Shown here: piece after piece, positions 34,227 through 43,522 of the stretch
Layout of the letters: each line of letters begins with the position of its first letter
Position numbering within the stretch: the first letter of the stretch is position 1
Notes under the pieces: model-generated
The model's database searches: none
What the model was told of the DNA's origin: nothing
Seen by the model: the letters and a program-made list of their open reading frames with translations, nothing else
Program-made: the position numbers and the translations under genes
Origin: Anaerolineaceae bacterium
Lineage (GTDB): Bacteria > Chloroflexota > Anaerolineae > Promineifilales > Promineifilaceae
Assembly: GCA_002699125.1 (NCBI GenBank)
Contig: PABI01000030.1
Coordinates: forward strand, 62,001 to 126,000
DNA length: 64,000 nucleotides
Direction of reading: 5' to 3'

Positions 34227-35642
34227 GAAGGGTCTCTCCTGGTGATTAATTGAGGACCGGACCGGAAAACCCACATTTTGTAGCAGCTTGGTTTTTATGT
34301 TCTCAAACTCTCGCTTATCGACTTCCGGCCGGGGGACATGCAACGTTTTTAAGGCTATAACCTCATCACTTTCAGGAGGAAGGACAAAGATTTCCCGATG
34401 CTTCTGGCGGCGGATGGTCTGGACAAACATTTCTTTCTGTTCAAGCAGATTTTCGTAAATGGGATGGCTGTTTTCGGCTGGCGCTTCGTTTTTGACCTTT
34501 TGCGGATCTGGCACAAATAGTTCTTCGGCCACAATTCTGCCGGTCTTTGTCCCACTGCCAAAAATTACTTTGATTTGTGCCTGATCCAATGCGCCCTCAA
34601 GTCGGGCATTGGCCAGCTGATGCCAGCCTTGATGCGCCAGACAAAGAAACAGGCCAAACTTGCGCGCTTCGGAAAGCATTTCGGCCAGCGCCTGAGCCGA
34701 GCCTTCATTGGCCACAAACCGTTGAAATTCATCCAGAACACAATACCATCGATGGCGCTTATCTTCTTCAAGCTCAACTCGGGAGAGGGCTGCTTGCTCT
34801 AAGCGCACGGCCAGAAGGCTGCCGAGCAGGTTTCTGGTTTCGTGGTCACAAGTGCCCAGATTGAAAATGAGTATTTTTCCTTCATCCATAAACTGCCGGA
34901 GATTGAGCCTATTTTCAGAGGCACCCAGCATCATCTTGAGTGAGGGATTGAGCGTTAAGGCCGTTACTTTGTTCAACAGGCTTTCGATGCGTAAAGATTG
35001 CTCACGCCCCCAGCGTTCAAACCGTTCGTAAAAGAACCCTTTGACATCTTCATTTTCACTTTCTTCGAGCAGTGAATCTCGAAAATCTTTGTACATGAAC
35101 AAGCGGGGGAGTTCTACCAACGAAAGCCGATGTTCAATTAGGAGAAGGAGGCCATGCAAGGCGACGTTTTTGAACTGGGGGGCTGCGGCTAGCTCCTGGC
35201 TCCAGGTTCTTTGGAAGGCTTCGATGATGTTGCTCACAATAGTGTATGGGGCATCCTCGCTGGCCAACACATTCATGGGTACAAAATGGGTGTTGTGGCC
35301 CGGTTCACAGTAGACGAGCTTTGCAGCATTTTCAGGATTAGCCAACCAGGGTTGCTTATCAGAACCGGATGACTGGAAGGCCAACAATTTGAGGAGATTG
35401 TTGGCCAAATCTCCGTGGGGATCAATCAGGCCACAACCTTGATCATGATTGATGAGTTGCCAAAGAAAGCCTTCCAGGAATTTGCTTTTCCCCTTGCCGC
35501 TTCGACCGACAACATACATGTGGGTGTTTAATTTGTGAAGGGGGATACTGTACTTTGAAAATCCGAGGTCTGTATTTCCTATGAACGGTCCTCGCGAGCC
35601 AAATTCAACCCGATTGGCTTTATTTCGTGAATGAAAAATCAT
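34155..35642 (-). CDS. TraG/VirD4-like coupling ATPase
   Basis: 495 residues. Walker A HMYVVGRSGKGKSKFLEGFLW (about residue 45), CGLIDPHGDLANNLL, a helical insert, Walker B region RWYCVLDEFQRFVANEG (about 310) and LFLCLAHQGWHQL (sensor). Order and length match type IV coupling proteins and the DUF87/TraM-recognition type of conjugation ATPases without N-terminal membrane helices. It would pump element DNA to a transfer channel. No relaxase with HUH motif or mating-pore genes are in the window, so the element is at most mobilisable from what can be seen. Confidence 0.75.
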   Translation of the reverse strand: MIFHSRNKANRVEFGSRGPFIGNTDLGFSKYSIPLHKLNTHMYVVGRSGKGKSKFLEGFLWQLINHDQGCGLIDPHGDLANNLLKLLAFQSSGSDKQPWLANPENAAKLVYCEPGHNTHFVPMNVLASEDAPYTIVSNIIEAFQRTWSQELAAAPQFKNVALHGLLLLIEHRLSLVELPRLFMYKDFRDSLLEESENEDVKGFFYERFERWGREQSLRIESLLNKVTALTLNPSLKMMLGASENRLNLRQFMDEGKILIFNLGTCDHETRNLLGSLLAVRLEQAALSRVELEEDKRHRWYCVLDEFQRFVANEGSAQALAEMLSEARKFGLFLCLAHQGWHQLANARLEGALDQAQIKVIFGSGTKTGRIVAEELFVPDPQKVKNEAPAENSHPIYENLLEQKEMFVQTIRRQKHREIFVLPPESDEVIALKTLHVPRPEVDKREFENIKTKLLQNVGFPVRSSINHQERPFSNGQQRLSVPRAGHVVQHASLNR

Positions 35643-35902
35643 GGGGTGGTTGATTCATTAAATCACAAAATTACGGTATTTTTTAGAGGGAATTTACTAT
35701 GGTAATTTCATTCAATCCGGCGAGTTATCCTAGAACATAAGATAGCTACGGCCGTTCTTGCACATTTAGTTGAAAGCCTGATTGTTTCCTAGGCGGAAAT
35801 ATAGGAAGGTATTGATATTAAAACCAATTTTTTGTTTCACCTTAAACTTATTAGAGGAATCTCACATCTAATCTCCAAAATTGGAAATAAGCTACTGTTA
35901 GA
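35643..35902. other. AT-rich gap with one isolated ACGGCCGT
   Basis: No gene seen. Contains a single ACGGCCGT near 35748 and AT-rich sequence that may hold the promoter of the coupling ATPase gene (transcribed leftwards). Confidence 0.3.
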
Positions 35903-36814
35903 TTACTCATCCACAAGTGTTAAATTCAAATGATCTATTACATCTATTCCGTCAATTTCAAATAGTGTATTTTCTAATTTAAGCTGATTATTACCCATAA
36001 ACAGATAATTGTACTTAAGGTATCCTCGCCTTTTAGGCCAGCGCTCATTAATGCCATTTTCCATCTCTGCCTTAATAGTTAATACACCTGAATTTTTATC
36101 CTTTGGCTCAAGTAAAAAGCTTCCCCATATCTCAGCGTCCGTTTCAGGGTTTTGCAAAGTAAGTCTTTTAAAACCTCTTTGGTTGAATAATAGTTTGTGG
36201 CCGTCCCCCTTCCACGTTTTCTCAAAAATATTATAATGTGCGATGAGTAATCTTTCCTCCTTCTCGTCTAGCCCACATGGTTCCTTATAATTTTGATAAA
36301 TGTCATAAGGGGAATTTCTCATATATTTATCTGCTCGTCTTCCTGAAGAAGATAATCTTGTTTCATAAACCACAACCATGGATTCTGTATACGGAGTTAT
36401 TTCATACTTATTTTGACTACCTGTGTCACTAAATGGAAAGCTTGACATTTTGATTTTGCCATCAATTAATTCCGTTACTGCCCATTTATTAACGTAATCC
36501 TTACGCTGTTTATGATCAAGCGTAGTATATACATCAACAAAGGTTCCATCGTTTTTAAAATCCCACCAATCGTAGGCTTTTCCTCTTGAGTTCGTTTTTC
36601 CCCAATCTGCCGAAAGATAGTGACACGCTTCATTTGTCGATGAAAGGTTTAGCTGCTCACCCTCTGGTTGGAGTCGCCCGATTTCTTCTTCTAAGTTAAA
36701 TCCCTCTTTCTTTTTATTTTCATCTAATGACACACCATTAATAATAATTTTAAATACGCCCACCCCAAATAGCATGAGAGAAAGTAACAAATAAACCTTA
36801 TATTTCTCTCTCAT
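35903..36814 (-). CDS. Unknown membrane-anchored or secreted protein
   Basis: 303 residues. Short basic start and one helix (YKVYLLLSLMLFGVGVFKIII, about 5-25) as signal anchor, the rest outside the cell. Beta-rich with many Trp and Tyr (WGKTNSRGKAYDWWDFKNDG, FEKTWKGDGHKLLFNQRGFK), reminiscent of lipocalin-like or META-like secreted domains, but I do not recognise it. Strongly AT-rich. It lies next to the large secreted metalloprotease, same strand, 160 bases away. Confidence 0.5.
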   Translation of the reverse strand: MREKYKVYLLLSLMLFGVGVFKIIINGVSLDENKKKEGFNLEEEIGRLQPEGEQLNLSSTNEACHYLSADWGKTNSRGKAYDWWDFKNDGTFVDVYTTLDHKQRKDYVNKWAVTELIDGKIKMSSFPFSDTGSQNKYEITPYTESMVVVYETRLSSSGRRADKYMRNSPYDIYQNYKEPCGLDEKEERLLIAHYNIFEKTWKGDGHKLLFNQRGFKRLTLQNPETDAEIWGSFLLEPKDKNSGVLTIKAEMENGINERWPKRRGYLKYNYLFMGNNQLKLENTLFEIDGIDVIDHLNLTLVDE

Positions 36815-36973
36815 ATGGTAATAATAGCATGTGCCTTTATGGATTGTCTAAATGAGTTAGGGGTACCTGATCGCGGATGGATATGCAGTGTCATTGGCCT
36901 CTTTCGGCCTTTCACTAAGTTGATTAACTATATTTTTAACCTTATGAAATTTTCAAGATACTAATAATGTAGA

Positions 36974-39649
36974 CTAAGGTTTCAAAATAATAGGAAGGTA
37001 GAGGTGTGTGTTCGGATCCTCTGGAATGTAATCATATCCTATACAAATGTCCTCCTCCGGCTTGTTTTCGTCTCCAATGCAACCAAGCCTCAAATTGAGG
37101 TTGCTCCAATCATCATAAGTGTGCAGGGCAGTAAGTTGATCATTACCATCCTCATAACCGTTAACATTTATGCCCATTTCCCCAGATTCTATTTCCCCAT
37201 TACAATCCCAATCAACTGACCCATTTGAAGATTGTGGAGGATGAACAACTATTTCCTCTTCGTCGTCGTTAGGGCACATCCATGCAATTTGATATTTTGC
37301 AATATTTGAATTATCTCCAGGAATCCCTTCTTCTTCGTCCAAAGCAGCTTCATCCACATCCGGTGATAACATTTCTGGACCTGAGTAGTCTATATGCCAT
37401 CGTTGTCCTTGGTAAGTTATTCCGGCTGTGTATCCATATAAAAGACCATTCATTATACTGATGTACTGGGGTTGATTTAGAGCATGTCCGCATTCTAGAC
37501 CTACTATATCATCGACAATGCTTTTAGGTCCTGAGTGACATAACCCGATTGAGTGGCCAAGCTCATGCATAAATGCTACGGCAATTCTGTCATTTAGATG
37601 AGCAACATCTTCGTCTTTATGAGCATCATCCACGAGTGCCTGATGAGCGACAATAAAATCACTTTCATAATCTTCAAGTGTTACGCCCGGCCATTCCTCG
37701 GGATTGTTGGGTTTCCTTTCTGTTGAGCGCCCACCCAAATAATGCACGAAGAGATTATATCGAAAGATATCAAGGCGCTCTTTTTCGAAGTTTTCAATCT
37801 TGTAACGCATGAAGTAGTTCCAGTCAAAAATCAACCCTCGTGGTGAGAGATATTCTTCCCCACCCATATATGGAATTATTCCATTGCCACCACTCAAATC
37901 TCCCCAATAGCTAGCTTCTCCATATCTAAGTATCGATGTAGGACCATTATCAACATGCAGATGAAAACCACGCTGTTCAAAGGCATCAACAACTTTATCA
38001 ATTGCAGGTTGTCCTGGCTTGTGGTCGTGACCACCTGACATGAAATAGTCGATTTCCACAAATATATCTGGATATGCTGGATCCGCACCCATTGCCGGGA
38101 GATCCACATCAACAATATCATCGTCATCAAAATAGTATCCGCACATCTCCCACTCAAGTGAAAGGCCATCCTTGTCATTATCACTTTCATCATAATACGA
38201 TAGACAAAAAGATTTGGTCGAGCATACAAGAAGTAAGGGAGGCGAGGTTACATTAATAACGCTATGAGCATATCCAAATACCTGATACATATTTCCTGCC
38301 GCTGTATGACTAAAGGGAGCAAATTGCGCACTTGTAGATAATTCTGACGCATTCGTATTTTCTACCTGCTTACAATAGCCAACCTGCCCATTGCTATCGG
38401 CCTTTATTACAAGACCATCAGTTCTTAGTACGTCAACGTTTATTTCATAATGATATCCAGCTGCAAGGAATCCACCGTCCGAGGTTGCGGCAATACTATT
38501 GAGCTGCTTATTGTTGAGTCCAACTTCAAGATATGATTTCTGCCAAATAAGATTCCCTTCAGCAGAATACTTCAACACCCATGGCGCGTTAGGTGAGCCA
38601 ACGCCATTAAGTTCCCCAACAACCAAAAAGCTACCCTCTGGCGTTTGCTCTATTGAATAAAAAGAATCCAATCCTCCTGCTCCAACACTTTTCTGCCACT
38701 CAATAGCGAAATCGCTCGAAACTTTAACTATCCAGCCATCTGCCAACAGATCAGAGTTCTCGTATGTAAACCCAGCAAGAATATAACCACCATCCGAAGT
38801 CAAATCAAACGAGTTTATTCCTTCCGAGTATTGAGTCCCAATCGTCCTCTGCCAATTGACTTCGCCATCTTCGCTTGCGAGTGACATCAAAAAGGCATCA
38901 TCAGAACCTGCACCGAAAGATGTTGTGAATCCTCCAACAACTATTTCATTGTCTCTATATTTAGCCTCAACGACAGACTCGAATCCAGATTGATCAAACT
39001 CATTCTGCCATAAAAGATTGCCTGAGAGATCAAGCTTGGCAACAAAAAATTCAGACTCCCCGTTACCAGTAAGGGCATAACCATCATCTGTTGAGACGAC
39101 TGAAACAGCGGTTTCATACTGCCCTTCATACCCAAAACTTGTTTGCCAACTGACAGCACCACTTGCATCGATCTCTGCAACCCATGCATCGTCTGCTGTG
39201 CCAATATTACTCGACTTTCCAACAACGATATATTTTTCACCTACAACTTCTAATTCATAAGCTTCGTCATTATATTGATCTCCTATTGTTATTTCCCAGA
39301 TTATTTCTAACTCTTTGTTCAGCTTTATAATCCACGCATCGTCTTGACCACTGCCATAGGACCTTGTGCTTCCTACAAGAACATAACCTTCGTTTACTTC
39401 TTTAGCATCATATAACTTATCGTAGCTACTTCCACCATGGGTAAAAATCCAATAGTCTTCGTTATCTAGCGACGTGGATATATCTTGTTCATCCTCAAGA
39501 ACAGATTCCGAATCAGACCCTATTCTTTTTTCAGCAGTAGTAATAGAAGACGCTTCTAATGTTTCAACCTTCATGCTATCTACTGGAACAAGAAGAAGAA
39601 TAGAGCTTAACGTAATCATTAGCATTACTTGGTGCAATAGGTTTTTCAT
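36974..39649 (-). CDS. Secreted metzincin metalloprotease with delta-60-type repeats
   Basis: 891 residues from the ATG at 39649, where GGGAGA lies eight bases ahead. Signal peptide MKNLLHQVMLMITLSSILLL. Residues about 70-470 hold some six to seven beta repeats of the form DAWVAEIDASGAVSWQ ... STDDGYALTG, expected to build a propeller. From about 500 there is an acidic linker and then the protease domain with HELGHSIGLCHSG near residue 690 (HExxHxxGxxH zinc site) and the Met-turn YISIMNGLLYGYT. It ends in a Thr/Pro-rich tail HLYLPIILKP. AT-rich, unlike core genes. Probably degrades an external protein; target unknown. Confidence 0.75.
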   Translation of the reverse strand: MKNLLHQVMLMITLSSILLLVPVDSMKVETLEASSITTAEKRIGSDSESVLEDEQDISTSLDNEDYWIFTHGGSSYDKLYDAKEVNEGYVLVGSTRSYGSGQDDAWIIKLNKELEIIWEITIGDQYNDEAYELEVVGEKYIVVGKSSNIGTADDAWVAEIDASGAVSWQTSFGYEGQYETAVSVVSTDDGYALTGNGESEFFVAKLDLSGNLLWQNEFDQSGFESVVEAKYRDNEIVVGGFTTSFGAGSDDAFLMSLASEDGEVNWQRTIGTQYSEGINSFDLTSDGGYILAGFTYENSDLLADGWIVKVSSDFAIEWQKSVGAGGLDSFYSIEQTPEGSFLVVGELNGVGSPNAPWVLKYSAEGNLIWQKSYLEVGLNNKQLNSIAATSDGGFLAAGYHYEINVDVLRTDGLVIKADSNGQVGYCKQVENTNASELSTSAQFAPFSHTAAGNMYQVFGYAHSVINVTSPPLLLVCSTKSFCLSYYDESDNDKDGLSLEWEMCGYYFDDDDIVDVDLPAMGADPAYPDIFVEIDYFMSGGHDHKPGQPAIDKVVDAFEQRGFHLHVDNGPTSILRYGEASYWGDLSGGNGIIPYMGGEEYLSPRGLIFDWNYFMRYKIENFEKERLDIFRYNLFVHYLGGRSTERKPNNPEEWPGVTLEDYESDFIVAHQALVDDAHKDEDVAHLNDRIAVAFMHELGHSIGLCHSGPKSIVDDIVGLECGHALNQPQYISIMNGLLYGYTAGITYQGQRWHIDYSGPEMLSPDVDEAALDEEEGIPGDNSNIAKYQIAWMCPNDDEEEIVVHPPQSSNGSVDWDCNGEIESGEMGINVNGYEDGNDQLTALHTYDDWSNLNLRLGCIGDENKPEEDICIGYDYIPEDPNTHLYLPIILKP

Positions 39650-39873
39650 GAGCATTTCTCCCGTGCAACGATACATGAAATGCAATCAACAAACTTGTAA
39701 CAGCATGCATAAAATACTAGACACGAAACGGAAAGGGTATTGATACTATAAGGATTATAAAAGCAAAAGGATTAGTCCGCATATCATGCCTTTGGCCATG
39801 TTATTGTGCCACAAATTAGGATAATAATTCAGGAAAAAATTGCTACATCAACAAAAAAGCGCAAATGTATTGT

Positions 39874-40133
39874 TGAACTCGTCAAGCTGTGCTTGACTTC
39901 GTGCTTTTCCCCCCTTGGCAGGCTTGCGGGCAAGTCTGCCCCAACCTTTTGATTCCAACCTTGTAATCCCTCAAGGCACTTTTTCACACCCTGATTACGG
40001 GCAGAATTTTCCCCTTTAGGCACAGTCGCTTTGCCTGATTGTGTCAAGGGTCAAGATGAACTCGCCAGCTCGCCCCTGACACCGCAAAGCGTCTGTGCTA
40101 ATGCGCTCATATCAGAGGCAGCAGCTGCCTCTG
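39874..40133 (+). ncRNA. Structured element, copy A (hairpin chain before a small gene)
   Basis: Begins with GTCAAGC-TGT-GCTTGAC and GGCAGGCTTGC/GCAAGTCTGCC. Then a long compound stem: GCACAG (40020-40025) with CTGTGC (40093-40098), CGCTTTGC (40027-40034) with GCAAAGCG (40084-40091), GTGTCA (40041-40046) with TGACAC (40077-40082), then a terminal loop rich in CGCCAGC. Last is CAGAGGCAGC/GCTGCCTCTG (40113-40133). Copy B at 42908-43014 pairs in the same way with changed bases. The next gene starts 44 bases on. Confidence 0.6.
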
Positions 40134-40176
40134 ATTCATCAATTTTTCTGAGGCGGCAAGAAAGGGGGTGATAAAT

Positions 40177-40623
40177 ATGGGATACACACACTACTGGACA
40201 GAAAAAAAGAAACCTGATGCCATTCCGGCCCAGGCGATTTCCATCATAAAAGAAATCCTCCAAGATGCCTACGAAAAAAAGATCATTCAATTTGAGAGCA
40301 ATAACTCTGATCCGCCAATCGTAACGAGGGAAGAAGTACGATTTAACGGCATTGGAGAGTATGGCCACGAGACCTTTTGCTACAATGTAAAGGATGACTT
40401 CCTGTTAGACACAGGTGAACATTTTTCATTTTGCAAAACAGCTCAAAAACCGTACGACACAATTGTCATGAAGGTCTTAATCGTACTCAAATGGGCTTTT
40501 GGTGATGATTTTAGGCTTTCAAGTGACGGCTCATTTAATGATGAGTGGTCAGATGTCCGTGAAGAAATGGAGCGGAAATACAAAATACCTACTGGCATAA
40601 AGCGTAAGCTAAATATCCGTTGA
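40177..40623 (+). CDS. Small protein of the MGYTHYW type, unknown
   Basis: 148 residues from the ATG at 40177, preceded by AAAGGGGGTGAT. Begins MGYTHYWTEKKKPDAIPAQA, an N-terminus I associate with small uncharacterised proteins of phages and plasmids. The middle contains FNGIGEYGHETFCYNV and FSFCKTAQKPYDTIVMKVLIVLKWAFGDDFRLSSDG. Cytoplasmic, no membrane segments. It is the gene directly behind structured element copy A, sharing the ribosome-site cassette with the genes at 33060 and 43053. Function not known. Confidence 0.65.
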   Translation: MGYTHYWTEKKKPDAIPAQAISIIKEILQDAYEKKIIQFESNNSDPPIVTREEVRFNGIGEYGHETFCYNVKDDFLLDTGEHFSFCKTAQKPYDTIVMKVLIVLKWAFGDDFRLSSDGSFNDEWSDVREEMERKYKIPTGIKRKLNIR

Positions 40624-40739
40624 TGGATGTGAATGGGGTTTAGTCTCTAAGCCCCATTACACAACTATCAAACACGAGTGATTTTGGAAAACACAACTCT
40701 TTTGATGGCCTAAGAAAGATAAACCAGAAATATGGTTGG

Positions 40740-40767
40740 GCACAGGACAGCCTATAGTGTCCTGTGC
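40740..40767. terminator. Hairpin after the MGYTHYW gene
   Basis: GCACAGGACA (40740-40749) and TGTCCTGTGC (40758-40767), perfect 10-base stem with an 8-base loop. An eight-T run follows 25 bases later (40793-40800), too far for a classical terminator. Two more perfect 7-base hairpins (TTCGGCC/GGCCGAA and CCCCCAT/ATGGGGG) follow before 40870. Confidence 0.45.
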
Positions 40768-40961
40768 GGGGACCCACCCACCCCATTTGCGCTTTTTTTT
40801 GAATGTAAATGTAATTTTCGGCCTGTACCAGTACGGCCGAATCCCCCATGCTATGATGATGTATGGGGGAACGCGAAACGCGAGGGAAAGGTCAACCTAA
40901 TACTGAAAACAGAATTTCAAGGCTAGAGCCATTCAGCTTAGCGATCATTACGGCCGAAACA

Positions 40962-41312
40962 ATGTACAACTTGTGGGAGTTAGAAATTCAACAAGGGCAA
41001 GTGATTGTTTTGGATGCCAAGATGCGCAGGCTCAAGGATTTATCGGCTTACTCATTGACCCATGCAGAGATTTTGGATCAGCGTGAAGGGGTAGAGTTAC
41101 TAGCCTTGGGCATGTTTTTTGGGGCCAATAGCAATCCAGCATTTTTAAAGAACCAGGCGCGACTTCAGCAACTTTCTCAAGAAGCTGTTGATTACAAAGG
41201 TCAGGCAGAACATATCGAGCAAGAGATAGCCTTGCGTAAAAAGTTAGAGAAACGAAAGCGGGGTCAAAAGAAGAACGATGATGATAAACCTTCTCAATTG
41301 CGACTGCTCTGA
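40962..41312 (+). CDS. Small helical protein, unknown
   Basis: 116 residues from the ATG at 40962. The frame is open back to 40863, but that part is encoded by hairpin sequence and looks unnatural. MYNLWELEIQQGQVIVLDAKMRRLKDLSAYSLTHAEILDQ, then a coiled-coil-like stretch (QARLQQLSQEAVDYKGQAEHIEQEIALRKKLEKRKRG) and a basic tail. No family recognised. It is followed by another small gene 44 bases away. Confidence 0.45.
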   Translation: MYNLWELEIQQGQVIVLDAKMRRLKDLSAYSLTHAEILDQREGVELLALGMFFGANSNPAFLKNQARLQQLSQEAVDYKGQAEHIEQEIALRKKLEKRKRGQKKNDDDKPSQLRLL

Positions 41313-41356
41313 TTCTTGTGTTTGACTCCTCGGCAAAGCGTCTGTTACCGTGAATT

Positions 41357-41788
41357 ATGACAGCAGAAAACTTTTCAAGAAAACCAGAGCAGATACCGGA
41401 TTCTGAATTCGTAAATCGAGCGAGAGATAAGCTCAGAACAGCTTGGGAGCATTTACCGGATGAGGAAAAGGCGACAATGGCTGTAGAGTTGCTTGAAGAT
41501 TTGGAAGAAGGGGAGAGAGTTTCATTCCGGGAGACATTTGATACGAGGTGGCCAATTACTAGTGAATCTGTGCCTGCAACGTTTGCCCTGATCATGATTA
41601 CTCCTGATGATCTGGAACAAATTGGCCTTGTTGAAGATGAAATTGAGCTCTTCAATGAAGAAAAACTACGGGAAATGTCATTGGGCATTAGGAACCACTA
41701 TGTTAGTCACGGTTTTCGGGAGGAGTTGAAGTACCACACCAATCACTTTCTTGGTGGATTACGAAAACAGAAGCAGGAACAAGAATAA
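41357..41788 (+). CDS. Small acidic protein, unknown
   Basis: 143 residues, largely helical and acidic (LPDEEKATMAVELLEDLEEGERVSFRETF), no membrane segment and no recognised domain. Same direction as the gene at 40962, probably one transcript. A hairpin-rich gap follows. Confidence 0.45.
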   Translation: MTAENFSRKPEQIPDSEFVNRARDKLRTAWEHLPDEEKATMAVELLEDLEEGERVSFRETFDTRWPITSESVPATFALIMITPDDLEQIGLVEDEIELFNEEKLREMSLGIRNHYVSHGFREELKYHTNHFLGGLRKQKQEQE

Positions 41789-41799
41789 ATTGCCGAGTG

Positions 41800-41960
41800 G
41801 CAAGGTCGCAGCATGGCTCCGAAACCTTCGCTTCACCCCAAGCCCTGATCGGCTCGCTCTTTCACGAAAGCACAGGGCAGCGTGCCGCTTGCCCCCAGCT
41901 TTCGTGGCTCGCCTGGGCTTCAAATGAAGCTTGGTTCCCGCACGCTGCTTGTAGGGTAAG
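41800..41960. other. Hairpin-rich gap between small gene and radC
   Basis: Contains nested complementary pieces: CAGCGTGC with GCACGCTG at its ends (around 41878 and 41940), CTTTCACGAAAG in the middle with a second CTTTCGTGGC, and AAGCC pieces facing GGCTT. No open frame. Same style as the other hairpin chains of the accessory region but not an obvious copy of elements A/B. Confidence 0.4.
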
Positions 41961-41966
41961 CCATCT

Positions 41967-42668
41967 TTAATCGAACGCCAGTTGGCGCTCTTTCAAAGAC
42001 ACAAACCGATTACCGCCAACCACGATATGATCGAGCACCTCGATATCAAGCAGTTTGCCAGCTTGGATAAAAGTGCGTGTTGTGCTGACATCTTCAGGTG
42101 ACGGTGAGGGGTCTTCGGACGGGTGATTGTGAAGCAAGATCAAGGAGTGGGCATTTTCCTTGAGCGCAACTCGAAATGTATCTGCCGGTCGGACGTTGAT
42201 ACTGTTGATGGTGCCGATATGAATCGTGGGGATAGACAATACGCTGTTTCTGGTGTCCAGAAGCATGGCTCGAAAATGTTCTTGTTCATAGAATCGCATT
42301 TCGGCCATGACTAAATTTGCTGCATCCGCCGGTGAGGTGATTGTTGGCCGTTCTTCCGGTGTGGTCACAGCCAGGCGACGACCGAACTCAAGTGCCGCTT
42401 TTATTTCAATCGCTTTGACACGGCCGATTCCTTTCAGTGAGGTTAGCTCTGTGATGCTGGCCCTGGCAATGCCTGGTAGGCCGTTAAAACTTGATAGAAC
42501 CTTTTCGGCGAGATGGAGATTGTTGCCTTCACCATCGCCGGTGCGAATTGTTATGGCCAGTAGTTCGGCCGTTGAGAGGGCACGTTCACCAAGTTGAGCC
42601 AATCGCTCTCGGGGACGGCTATCCGCCGGCATATCACGCATCGAAATATGATACCTTTCGGTGCCCAT
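41967..42668 (-). CDS. radC: RadC/JAB-domain protein
   Basis: 233 residues, full RadC length. N-terminal helix-hairpin-helix part (RERLAQLGERALSTAELLAI, ITELTSLKGIGRVKAIEIKAALEFGRR) and a C-terminal JAMM domain with LILLHNHPSEDPSPSPEDVSTT (HxH...D metal site). Despite the old name, the family is not a proven repair enzyme and is frequent on mobile elements. Stands alone on the minus strand among plus-strand genes. Confidence 0.9.
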   Translation of the reverse strand: MGTERYHISMRDMPADSRPRERLAQLGERALSTAELLAITIRTGDGEGNNLHLAEKVLSSFNGLPGIARASITELTSLKGIGRVKAIEIKAALEFGRRLAVTTPEERPTITSPADAANLVMAEMRFYEQEHFRAMLLDTRNSVLSIPTIHIGTINSINVRPADTFRVALKENAHSLILLHNHPSEDPSPSPEDVSTTRTFIQAGKLLDIEVLDHIVVGGNRFVSLKERQLAFD

Positions 42669-42907
42669 TTCTCAGCATAACACAATTGTGATTTGTGATG
42701 TGATGTCAAGCATCGTGGATTAACGATGCTTGAAGGAATTTAGCCCTCGGTTCAACACGCGCTTGGAAAAATGATGACCTGTCGCCCATCATTTTTCTTA
42801 CGCTCTGTGTTCAACCTCGGTTGTGCCCACCAGGAAACACCATGAGCAAACTACGCTCATCGTGTTTCTTTAGTCCGCTTGCAATCCCTAACCCTTTTGG
42901 GCACATT
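42669..42907. other. Gap between radC and structured element B, with hairpins
   Basis: Holds AAAAATGATG/CATCATTTTT (about 42766-42796) and an imperfect hairpin GAAACACCATGAGC/GCTCATCGTGTTTC (about 42833-42868). These lead directly into structured element B. radC's promoter may lie at the left end. No gene seen. Confidence 0.4.
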
Positions 42908-43014
42908 CGCTTTACCTGATTGGGTCAAGGGTCGAGATGAACGCGCCAGCGCGCCCTTGACCCTGTAAAGCGTCTTTGCTGAATGCCCTATAACAGAGGC
43001 AGCAGCTGCCTCTG
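42908..43014 (+). ncRNA. Structured element, copy B
   Basis: CGCTTTAC (42908-42915) pairs with GTAAAGCG (42965-42972), and GGGTCAAGGG (42922-42931) pairs with CCCTTGACCC (42954-42963). The loop has CGCGCCAGCGCGC. The closing hairpin CAGAGGCAGC/GCTGCCTCTG (42994-43014) is identical to copy A. Relative to copy A, G-C becomes A-T in the outer stem and T-A becomes G-C in the inner stem, so pairing is kept while the sequence changes. A gene begins 38 bases on. Confidence 0.6.
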
Positions 43015-43052
43015 AAATAACATTCCGGGGTGGTAGAAGGGGGTGAGGATTG

Positions 43053-43313
43053 ATGAAATATTTTTTAGCCAAATTTACGATTTATGATGGCACACACGAA
43101 CACGGAGACCAGTTTCTAGTTAAAGCAAAAAGCTTGAACGAAGCACAAAAGATTGCCGTTAAGGAAGAACATGACACAGAAAGCGGTGATATGGGAACGT
43201 TCTGGAATCATGGCGATGGGCTAACAGCCAGCAAACTTCAAACTGTTGAAGAAATTGAAAAGGCAGAAGCTGAGGTGCTTAATCGACTGGGTCTAGCTTA
43301 TTTTGCTAACTGA
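43053..43313 (+). CDS. Small protein, unknown
   Basis: 86 residues from the ATG at 43053 with AGAAGGGGGTGA upstream. MKYFLAKFTIYDGTHEHGDQFLVKAKSLNEAQKIAVKEEH, then SGDMGTFWNHGDGLTASKLQTVEEIEKAEAEVLNRLG. This is a beta-alpha layout that looks like a small single-domain protein; family not recognised. It follows structured element copy B as the 40177 gene follows copy A, so the two may be controlled in the same way. A wobble-containing hairpin (GTGCTCGCC/GGCGGGCAC) follows its stop. Confidence 0.55.
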   Translation: MKYFLAKFTIYDGTHEHGDQFLVKAKSLNEAQKIAVKEEHDTESGDMGTFWNHGDGLTASKLQTVEEIEKAEAEVLNRLGLAYFAN

Positions 43314-43522
43314 TTTTCAGTGCTCGCCTTAAAGGGCGGGCACAATAAAGTCAATTAGAGAAAACAGAATAGATAAAGGGGTCACTTTATCCAACTAACT
43401 AAGGCGTTACGAGTTACCTTTATTGCCTGCGGTCGGATATCTGCCCCTTCAAGATTTCTGATGTATTCTTGGGTGAACACTTACAATCATTTATTGCTTC
43501 AGCCTCTCCGTTTGGTGACAGT

